From contig CM022672.1 in assembly GCA_012295275.1 (NCBI GenBank), positions 11,228,904 through 11,292,903 on the forward strand: a stretch of 64,000 nt of DNA, written 5' to 3'. Below the pieces are notes generated by a model that saw nothing but the letters and a program-made list of their open reading frames with translations, searched no databases and was not told the DNA's origin. The translations under genes were made by a program, and so were the position numbers. Positions 51,858 through 61,364 of the stretch are shown here, one piece after another. Numbering within the stretch: the first letter of the stretch is position 1; each line of letters opens with the position of its first letter. Source of the DNA: Chrysomallon squamiferum. Its lineage: Eukaryota; Mollusca; Gastropoda; Neomphalida; Peltospiridae.

Positions 51858-54566
51858 AAAAGATTATATTAAAATGAAAAAAAATATATAAAAACTTCCT
51901 AATCATATTAAAATGAAAACAAAAAAAAGACTTCCAACATATATTATATTAAAAAAATAAATACATCAATGTCTCAATCACTTATTTTAATGAAAAAAAT
52001 ATATATATAAAAACTTCCAAATCATATTATATTAAAAAAATAAAAATAAATCAATATCTCAATCACTTATTTTAGGAACTAAATGTTATAAAATTATTTA
52101 ATTTCTGAAGAAGAAGAAAAAATGGATACCACTGCTATCAGTGAATATTATTTTTTTATTTTGTCTTTTTCAAACAGCAGAAACATCATCAGTAAGTTAA
52201 GAAGATGAAGCAGTAAGGAAATTATTAATTCTTCTTTTTATTTTAAATCAGTACAATTTTACATAAGCTTTCAAATGATAAGCATCTACACAACAGAATA
52301 AACATTAACTGTGGTGCCAAATAATAGCCTAAATACATTGTTTATTCTTTTAATCAGAATTTACAATTTATATAAAAAAAATAATGAGAGCTGCCTTTTT
52401 TCTTTCTTATTTAGTAGTGTACTATATTGTAGAAAGATTAGATTGGTGGGTTGTAGCATACAAAATTCCAAAATATATATTTCTGATACCACTTAATTGT
52501 AGTAAGCAGGTCTGGTTGATAAAAAAAATTGTATTGCATTTTCTTATAGCAAAATGATGATGTGCATCAAAAATGCTGTGTTGCTAACATTACAATTGTT
52601 CAAGTCTCAGACCCAGTAATTTTAAATATATTAAAAAAATTCATCGGTTTATTATTGTGGATTCATTATTACGATTATGACATCTTGCATAGAAATATAT
52701 ATATATATAAATAATAATAAAATAAAAGACTGGAATGTACATGTATCTTTTTTGTGATCTGATTTCTATCAAAAAGTGATGCCCAAATTATACAAGAAAT
52801 AAAAATAAAAGTGTCTGTAAATCTTTACATCATTTAAACTTAGCAATGATTAACATCTTCATAGTAGTTAAAATGTTGACTGAAAGTACTTAAGCTTTAT
52901 GACTGCACCACTAGAAGTACATTCTAAACATTAGCAAACATGTACATAGAAGCTAATTATAGCACAATTTATGGCTAAATAAATTTTAAGTTCATCAATA
53001 AATGGAAAACTGTTTTTAAAATATCTCATTTACAACTAAAGAAAGAAAATGATACAAATATATGTATAAAATAAAAATGAAGCTGATCATATGGCAAGCA
53101 GAGAATTCTGTTGACATTTGATATCTTCATGTTTGTTGATGCTTTCTTGCAATGATGTTTTTCCTGGAGATGACATAACAAAGAAAAAATGCATATAGAT
53201 TATAATCTAATCATGGAAAGTGACTGATTACAAATTGTACACTACGAGTAAGATAGCAATTTGAATAATGCACACACACAGAAAACAACTATAACATATT
53301 TCTCTCAAATAAAGCAAAAAATAAATAAATAAATAAATAAAAAAACAAAAAATGTATCTAATGATTTATTTTAATTCCCATTATTTTGAGTTCTTTGATA
53401 CTAAATTCATATTAGTACAACTTTCTCTGACAACATATAATATTAACACAATAACCATGTACATCTGTTTTGGTAACCTTTATGTTAACAAATGCCAAAA
53501 AAATATTGACCATTATGCAGCATGTTAACAACAGAAATAACATCTACATTTCTCCACTGAACACAGATTTTTCAGTGAAATACCTACAAAGGATGCAAAA
53601 CCCAATACAAGGTCACTGGTGTTCAAATTTTGATCAAGCAACGCATTAAGGTCATCTGAAAAGAAAAACTAAGACCAAACTGGTATTGTAGGAATAAAAT
53701 TGTTACAATAAAAAGAACTTAAGCTTACTGACAAGACAATACAAAACATGTATATATACAAAAATGGTTTAAAGATATCTAAAAACATGTTACAAAATGC
53801 TATACAAATGTGAATAAAGCAGTCTCTGAATGTTATTCTAAGCAATACAAAACACTTCTGGTATGTTGTTGGTTTTTTGCTTTTTTTTATTGAAAATTAA
53901 CACATTTTGAAAATAATTAAAAAAATATAACATGAACAGAACAAAACTGAACAAACTATGAAAAACAACACTGGAATGGACATATGTTAAAAAGATGGGA
54001 AAAAAAATAATTTCATTTACATCTTATCAAGTTTCAATTCAGAAGTTTAATGAGTAGCAAATCGCAACTGTCATCATTTCAGAATTTATGTTTTATATTT
54101 TATATATAGAGATTTTCTAAATAAGTTATGCCAACAGCATTAAAAATTTCAAAAACATTTTGTGAATAATTTTCTAAAAAAAATACGTTCAATGCCAGTG
54201 TTGCTTTTTACAGTTTGAATAGAAAAATGATAAAATTGAACCTACCATAATCCATTTTCAGTTTCTTGGCAAGCTGTACATCCTAAAATATAACAAAATA
54301 TAACAGACATAATTAAACAGTAAAATAGTTTGTTGTCAAACAGGAAACAAATATATGGTTAACATTTTGACACATTCTACAAAAAGAATATGTGAAAAAA
54401 TTACATGTCACTTTCTCTGTTGAATATTTTTACTTCTTTTAACACAAAAATTAAAAATTTTTAATGAGAAAACTGTAGATAAATTTAAATATCATTCTCT
54501 TCATTCTGTGCCAAAGTTTGTCTGCAGTGTTCAGTGAAATAAATTTTATTTTATTATTTAAATATG

Positions 54567-54616
<50 letters not shown>

Positions 54617-55511
54617 CATTTTAATCTGATTGAACATTTGTCTATCTACTGGTCAGTGAACTAACTATTGTTAACAAATCAAATATCCCAAAGAACAAGG
54701 GATAATTTCTCAATGTAAAACAATTAATATTTGAAATACTTTTACATGTACATGTAAGTAAATAAATAAAATTCAGCTTGTTCAACACAATTTTAATTTC
54801 AAAATAAGCAATACCATCTCTGTTATCAAGTGTCAACTTTTTTTCTGTTTTTGTTACATTTGTTGATCACTACTTGATTAGCACAGTATCTCCAACTCAA
54901 TGAAAGTGTGGCACTTACTACTTAATATTCTTTTTTTACCGAGTATATTTTCAAAGGACAAATCTCTTCATTATCATGTATTCTGCTTTTACCATTTAGC
55001 ATAAATAACATGCAGAAGAAAAAAACAACAACTTAAAAAACAAAAAACGCTGCTTTCTTTCCCTCCTCCATCAAATACTGTAAACTAAACTGATCAATTG
55101 ATTTTTCAATGATTATGGTAGGTACGGGTTCACTGTGTCATTGTTGTTTTGTTTATTCATTGTCTACGTAAACAAAAGATACAATAATTATACAACAATG
55201 AGATAAGAAATTTTTGTTTAAGTTTAACCACATCATAAAGTCCACGATCTATAAATCACCAGAAATTAACAAATTTTGTCCGATTATTGCTTCGACAAGG
55301 CATGGCGGCCATTTTGATTTTGTACATGTATGCACAGCGATACAAAATAATGTATAATCAAAGCATGAAATAATGTTATCATTATATAAATATGCATTTA
55401 GGTGTATCATCCATTTATACATGTAATATATGTAAAATTACAAACCTCAGGTGGCATAATATCACTGAATCCGTCCATTTGCATGGGAGGCAGTTCATCT
55501 ACAAATTGCAT
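43229..55511 (-). CDS. PUF60: Poly(U)-binding splicing factor PUF60, 14 coding exons
   Basis: Encodes PUF60 (half pint in Drosophila), a U2AF65-related nuclear factor that binds U-rich 3' splice site tracts. Exons in transcript order: 55511-55446, 54282-54246, 53655-53584, 48780-48587, 48250-48192, 47634-47421, 47032-46905, 46365-46294, 45936-45834, 45662-45528, 45303-45075, 44543-44356, 43927-43738, 43338-43229. All joins are GT-AG and in phase, giving 598 residues (human 559). Seen: [23 protein letters not shown]1 from about 143 ([17 protein letters not shown]), RRM2 from about 240 ([16 protein letters not shown]), an Ala/Pro-rich linker (316-436), and a C-terminal UHM ([10 protein letters not shown] to [16 protein letters not shown]) with the R-x-F motif used to bind ULM peptides. 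The ATG at 55511 is directly preceded in frame by TAA. The first three exons ([14 protein letters not shown]...) are not recognisably conserved and rest on phase fit. Confidence 0.95.
48781..53583 (-). other. PUF60 intron 3, 4.8 kb
   Basis: The largest PUF60 intron. It is AT-rich with poly-A runs, AAATA repeats and a duplicated ~110-base segment at about 51880-52080. A CpG-containing, less AT-rich patch lies at about 49240-49600. Short exon-like pieces with acceptor-like ends on the minus strand occur near 53163, 51810 and 51168, but none joins the flanking exons in phase, so none is called as coding. Confidence 0.6.
54573..54610 (+). repeat. (TA)n microsatellite, PUF60 intron 1
   Basis: About nineteen TA dinucleotides between PUF60 exons 1 and 2. 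Confidence 0.9.
55302..55316. promoter_or_regulatory. YY1-like ATGGCGGC site in PUF60 intron 1
   Basis: The sequence atggcggccattttg sits in a small CpG-containing patch (55278-55309). ATGGCGGC is the core of the YY1 site, typically found just downstream of housekeeping transcription starts. This suggests an additional PUF60 start or a regulatory site inside the first intron. Confidence 0.35.
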
Positions 55512-55617
55512 TTATTTTCACACTTGCAGAAGTTACGGTTTATATAAATGTTGTTCTTAACAAACTTATGGAAAAGGATTAAAAATTACACAAATTCAAA
55601 TTATTAAAATAACGTAA

Positions 55618-55665
<48 letters not shown>

Positions 55666-56072
55666 TTTCACTTTTCAGTTGAACTAAAAGTTTTAATTTC
55701 GGTTACTTCAGTGCTGGAGAGGTGGAATAATCTTGAAAAGTTTTGTAATGAACAGACAACTAAACCACCTTTCTTATCGTTCCTAGGTTTCTGGCTGGTT
55801 GAATGTTACACCGATTATCACACCTTTTTTTTTATTTATTAAACATTTTACCTTCACTTTAGGTTTTAGATCATCGATAGTTATTTCAGAAGTAAGGAAG
55901 TTATTTATAATATTGTTACTATGTATAAATTAAACTGAAATATGTTTCAAAATAATAATAATAATAAACAGTATACTATACAGTATACTCTATAGTATAT
56001 AATCATATACATACTTTCATCCGTCAATTGATACATACATGCAAACATTCATTACGTATACAATGATATACA

Positions 56073-56104
<32 letters not shown>

Positions 56105-56307
56105 CATGATTTTATTTCATGATTTGGTTACAGGAGGTACCATGTCTCAGTTGTATGTTATTTCACAAATACTGCGAAGAAATTATAATTCAAGATTCGT
56201 TATTTCGTTTCGGAATATTTTTCGACAACGGATTTCATTAGTTTCCGGTCTTATTTTATTTTGGTGAGACACTGGTTTTGGCTCGAAACACGTGGGAATA
56301 AAAACTA
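55512..56307. promoter_or_regulatory. Head-to-head PUF60/NHP2 intergenic region, likely bidirectional promoter
   Basis: The PUF60 and NHP2 start codons are 796 bases apart and point away from each other. The half nearer NHP2 (56190-56307) holds several CG steps in AT-rich surroundings, typical of an unmethylated housekeeping promoter. The other parts contain a (TAA)n run at 55619-55665 and a (CATA)n run at about 56060-56105. No TATA box position can be defended because the region is so AT-rich. Confidence 0.55.
56289..56294. promoter_or_regulatory. CACGTG E-box before NHP2
   Basis: A canonical palindromic CACGTG lies 14 bases upstream of the NHP2 ATG within a CpG-containing patch. Myc/Max- and USF-type factors bind this site, and snoRNP and ribosome-biogenesis genes are well-known Myc targets in animals. 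Binding here is inference. Confidence 0.4.
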
Positions 56308-57772
56308 ATGGGTAAAATGAAAAAAGATAAAAGAAAATCAGAGGGTGGCGATGACACAGAGAAAGAAGACACCTGGGAACAAAAATCAAAGTACTTGTGT
56401 GCTATAGCACAACCACTTGCACCGAGAAAATTAACTAAGCGGTTATATAAAACTATTAAAAAAGGTAGGTACTCAGTAGAACGTTGTTTAATTAATGTTC
56501 ATTTCATTGAAAATAGGTCAAAATCTGCTATCTGCTCCAATATAGTATTGAAAGTAAACCTTTTATACAATTTTGAAAAAATTATAGCATATTATATATT
56601 TAAAGTCTTTTTGGTTGGTTTTCAGCGGGGAAACAGAATCAGTTACGGAAAGGTGTTCGAGAAGTACAAAAATATGTCCGAAAAGGTGAAAAAGGGTAAG
56701 AACAATTTTTAAAATAATTATAATCATAATGCATATCAATTTATAAAACACACATCTCATACTAATTTGAGTACTAATATTTATAATTGGGTAATTGTAT
56801 ACATTAATTTATTCACATAATTTTGTCATTTACAAAATTTCTCAATTAAAATTAACATTTTTTATTCTATTTATTTATTTATATTTTTTGCATTGTTAAA
56901 ACTACTTGAAGTAAAAACAAAATTTAAATTATCTGATAAATTGAAAGTAATTAAACTTCCATAAATTCAGTTTTTGGGTTTTTTTTAAAACAGTTTTGTT
57001 AACTGGTATACAAACTAATTAGGAATATAATATACATATATGCATGCACAGATCTATATATATGCGTGCACACACACACACACATTAATTAAATAATTTC
57101 TATTACAGACTGATTGTTATAGCTGGAGATGTTAGTCCTGTGGAAGTAATATGTCATATGCCACTTGTATGTGAGGAGGCCAACATTCCTTATTGCTATG
57201 TTCCTTCTAAAGATGTAAGATTGTCAGTGTTCCTAGTTATCAATTGATCTTTTCCCAACTAGTTTATTGCAAGGAATAAATGATGGTAGAATAATTTATT
57301 TTAAAAACAAAAATACTTTTTCTCTTTGTTAGGTATATTTTAATGAAGTACAAAAGACACAAAATTTACTAAATTATAATATATCTTTTTTATTCCTGTA
57401 ATAAATTGGACAGTATCTATGAAACATTTCACTGAAAATTTTATATCTATAAACAATTATTGTTGTGATATTAGTATCATTATTCCAGTTCGAGTAGGAA
57501 CTTGAATAACTGGAATTCAAAATAAGTTTGTCAGTAATGAAGTTTGTTATAAAGTGTGTGGTTTTCACATATGTATTTTATTCAAGGCTATATTCATGAA
57601 TTATATATTCTTTATTATTTTTATTAATTTTATTTTTATTTTTCAGGATTTGGGCTCTGCTTGTGGATCTAAACGTCAGACATGTATGGTTCTTGTGAAA
57701 GCTCATGAAGATTATAAAGAAATCTATGACGAAGCAGTCGATGAAGTGAAATCTCTTCCAGTACCTTACTGA
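56308..57772 (+). CDS. NHP2: H/ACA ribonucleoprotein complex subunit 2 (NHP2)
   Basis: Encodes NHP2, an L7Ae-family protein of the H/ACA snoRNP that guides rRNA and snRNA pseudouridylation and, in vertebrates, also joins the telomerase RNP. Four exons: 56308-56464, 56626-56695, 57109-57214, 57647-57772, all phase-consistent, 152 residues (human 153). The N-terminus is short and Lys/Glu-rich ([14 protein letters not shown]). The L7Ae core follows: [80 protein letters not shown]. The family start MxK and the absence of an upstream in-frame ATG nearby support 56308. Exon 2 is only 70 bases. The gene is head-to-head with PUF60 and compact. Confidence 0.96.
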
Positions 57773-58105
57773 TGACAGGCTGTTTCTGATTATTCCTTTC
57801 AGAAATATAAACTTGTAAACAATTACTGTGTTTTTAATGGCAGATCAAGCTGTGATTTTTCACCACTATAAGAAAAAGTGATATCATTTCATCTTCTGTG
57901 CTTTACAGAGGATATCTATATGTGTATAGTTTTTATTATTTCTTAACTGAAACATGCACACTTGTAACAAAGAAGTTGAAAGTACATAACTGGAGTCGAA
58001 GTCTTGGAGGATGGCTTAGAATCACCCACTTTTAGTGGTTGTAGGAAACACAGCCAAAGTTACATTATGTAAATATTTTCTTTTCAATAAACATTGACAA
58101 ATAAT
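57773..58105 (+). other. NHP2: NHP2 3'UTR
   Basis: An AATAAA signal at 58086-58091 lies about 315 bases after the TGA stop, a plausible transcript end. No open frame or repeat is seen before it. Confidence 0.6.
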
Positions 58106-59400
58106 TGAAATTACTTTTGGTATTGTTAATTTCTGATATATATATATATATATAAAAAACAAATGTACCGTACACTGTTCTAAGATAGGGAAATTCTGTT
58201 TATCATAAATTTATGGAAACAACATTCATACATGTTGAGTTTCAGAAATGAAAAAAGACCTCTGTTGGTCATGTTTCAGCTCACACATTGATCTTGGGTT
58301 GAAAACTGTTTTTAAGTAATTTTGTGAAATGACACACTAGATGTAACAAAATTATCCAGATATCTCTGTAGCTAAAGAAATAAAATTACAGCTCTGATTT
58401 AAGGGGAAAATGTGGGAATATTACTGTTTTAAGATACAATTTGATAACTACTTGTAATATAGGATCAGTTAATACATATGTAAATGTTTCGGTTACTAAA
58501 CACACAAAAAAAAAAACAAGAAAAAAACCCAGCCGCAATTTAACTGTTCTTATTGTTTTGTTTTTGCTCCATATCTAAATATTTTTTTGTTGGAAGCATT
58601 TAAAATACTATCTGAACACGTACAGTAGATCAGTAGATCAGTAGATACTGACAAATCTTGTAAAGACAAATGTATGGCATCTGTAGTTTCAACATTTTAA
58701 TAATAATTTTATATTTTATTTTTCCGTTTTAACATGCCTTTGATGTTGGGCAGTCATCACACATCTTTCTTCTTTTTGAAACCTTTCACTTCATCAAAGG
58801 AAATAAAGTATATATATATATTTAATTTTGACTTGTATGTTCGTGATGTTTGAACAAAAGGGATATAACAATAAAGTCTTTGTGAATCAATTTTGAATGA
58901 AAAAAAAAATCACTAATTTAAATAATACTTAAATATTATACAGTAAAAAAAAAAAAAAAAATTAAAAAAAAGAAAAGTAATGAAGAGTTTTTCTCTTTTT
59001 TTAAATGTTAACCCCCCCCCCCAAAAAAACGTGGGAAACAAATGGATGGTCCGAAAAATACAACACCTCTCATTTTGGCTTTTCACCCGAAATAGACCAG
59101 TATCTGTCCGGATAAATAATTTGCGCACTCTATTTTTGTATATATTTACCAAGTTTATGAAGTATTACAAATTCAGATATTCAATATTTTCTGAAAACCA
59201 CCAAATTATCTATTTACTGATTTAGTAATTTAAATAAACATTATTAACACCAACTACTCCTATATTACAGTTGTCAATACCGGACTGGTACTTTCAGGAT
59301 TAATTATTACAACTTAATTAACGGAGGCGTAATGTAAAATTAAAATTTTCTTTTTCAGTCATTTTAATTTAACAACATAAATAAATATGTTTAAAAGTGT

Positions 59401-59446
<46 letters not shown>

Positions 59447-59595
59447 CCAAAAACTGCAGGAACGAATTTTCTAACAGGCATATCTTTTGGCTGAACATCA
59501 AGAAGTATTTTTTCTTCTGGATTATTTGAATTAATCGATACTTTCTTTCTAATGTTTTTCTTAATTCTGAAATGTTTATTTTCAAAAGGCAATAA
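58106..59595. other. Intergenic, no gene seen
   Basis: AT-rich sequence with a small TA run (58136-58154), a tandem cagtagat triplication near 58623-58646, a C12 run near 59012-59022 and a 40-odd base poly-A at about 59403-59445. Short open frames occur on both strands but match nothing I recognise. The last 200 bases may contain the eroded N-terminus of the transposase that follows. Confidence 0.5.
59403..59445 (+). repeat. Long poly-A tract
   Basis: An uninterrupted A run of about 43 bases followed by cccc, about 150 bases upstream of the transposase pseudogene. It could be a retroposon tail or slippage; no associated element was identified. Confidence 0.85.
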
Positions 59596-61364
59596 TTGGA
59601 CTATAATTATACCTCACATCAGAAGCCAATAGGTTTGTGTGATACACTGAAACTGAATTCAGAACAATCGATATCCAATGTATCATTTGGATATCAAAAA
59701 CCCAGACAAGTGTTCAGTGATGATCAGGAAGCTATGATTGTGATGTATCTGAAGAACGTATCATCCATATATTTCGGACTTAGTCCTCGAGAAGTACGTA
59801 TACTGGCGTATGATTGCGCCAAAAAATTCAACATAAAAATGCCACCATCCTGGAGTGCTATGAAAATGGCAGAGAGTGACTGGTTCACTGCATTTTTAAA
59901 GCGCAATCCAATGTTGTCATTGAGAACACCATATGCAACGAGCATTGCGAGGGTAACTTCTTTCAACAAAACCAATGTGTCTCAGTTTTTCGAAAAACTC
60001 GCTGAGGTGATGGACAAATATGATTTGGAATGTAGATGAGACAGCAATCGTCACAGCGGTGAAGCCAAACAAAGGTGTTAAACAAGTGAGATCTTTGACA
60101 TCGGCGGAGAGAGAAAAACTTGTCACTTGTGCAGCAGTTTCGGCAAGTGGTCAAAATATTCCACCATTCCTTATCTTTCCACGTGTGAACTTCAAAGAAC
60201 ATTTTTTGAATGGTGCACCAGCTGGTTCAAAGGGAACTACCCATCAATCAGGCTGGATGACAGCAGATAATTTCGTCGTGTTCCTAGAGCATTTCGTTAA
60301 AAATGTGAAGCCTTAAAAGGATAAACCTGTGCTCTTGTTGGTGGACAATCACGACTCTTATCTGTCCATAGCAGCACTTGATTATGCCAAAGAAGGTGGC
60401 ATCGTAATGTTGTCGTTTCCACCCCATTGTTCTCACCATTTAAAGCCGTTAGACCTTTCAGTCTTCGGACCTCTGAAATCATGGCTGTCATAGTCTCAAA
60501 GTAATTGGCTTCGTAACCATCCAGGAAAACTATCTATGACATAGCAAATATCTTGTGTAGACTCTGGAAAGATCCATTGACCATGTCTAACATATGTAAT
60601 GGCTTCAGAAAAGCTGGAATATTTCCATTCAACAGCGAAATATTCACCAAATGATGATTTTATGCCTGCAGACGTGACCGACCGACCAATGGAATGCGAA
60701 GCTCCATTTGACCCAGCCGATTCATCCGATAGAGATCGTTCAGACGACGGTAAAAGTGCATCATCTCCAACATCAGAAGATACGAGAGATTCAATGAATG
60801 ATTGCCATTCTACGCCTTCTGAATCTGCCAACTCTGCTACACCGTCTACATCTGCTAACCTTTCTACACCTTCTACATCTGCTAACGAGAGTCAACCATT
60901 CTCACCAGAATCAATAAAGCCACACCCAAAAGCTCCAAAGCGTAAATCTGTAACTGGAAAAGGAAAACGCAGAAAAACTCGTATTCTTACCGATACACCG
61001 GATAAGGAAGCCCTCGGGGAAGAGCAACAGCGTAAACTGAACCAAAAACAGCAAAAGAAGCCGCAGAAAACAACAGCAAAGAAGCCGCAGAAAACAACAG
61101 CAAAGAAACCAATAAAAAAGTTAACGAAAAACAATACCAAATCAAACAGTAAATCAGCCTGCGGACAAACCGAAACAGGTTCAGACAGCGACGAAAATTT
61201 CTGCCTGGTTTGTGTTGAGCCGCTTTCCAACAGCAGTTGTAAAAGAGAAATGGATTCATTGTACTATTTGTAAAAGGTGGGAACACGAAGAATGTACAGA
61301 CGCTAATGGTATGTTTGCTTACATATACCATAACTGTAATTCTGACTGTTCTTACGATGATTAA
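59596..61364 (+). pseudogene. Pogo/Tigger-type transposase pseudogene with C-terminal PHD-like finger
   Basis: Pieces in successive frames match jerky/Tigger-like DDE transposases: a CENP-B HTH-like segment with FGLSPREVRILAYDCAKKFNI, ESDWFTAFLKRNPMLSLRTP and TSFNKTNVSQFFEKL (59596-60035); the DDE part with WNVDETAIV, RSLTSAEREKLV, PPFLIFPRVNFKEHFLNGAP and SGWMTADNFVVFLEHF (60020-60315), then LLVDNHDSY and PPHCSHHLKPLDLSVFGPLKSW; and a C-terminal tail (60599-61273) that is Ser/Asp-rich, then has Lys/Gln KKPQKTTA repeats, then a Cys/His finger CLVC...WIHCTICKRWEHEEC. Breaks: a frame change with missing sequence near 60035, in-frame stops near 60314 and 60490, further frame changes near 60525, 60655 and 61240. 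It is dead. GC content is clearly above its surroundings, consistent with an insertion. Terminal inverted repeats were not found, so full element ends are unknown. Confidence 0.9.
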
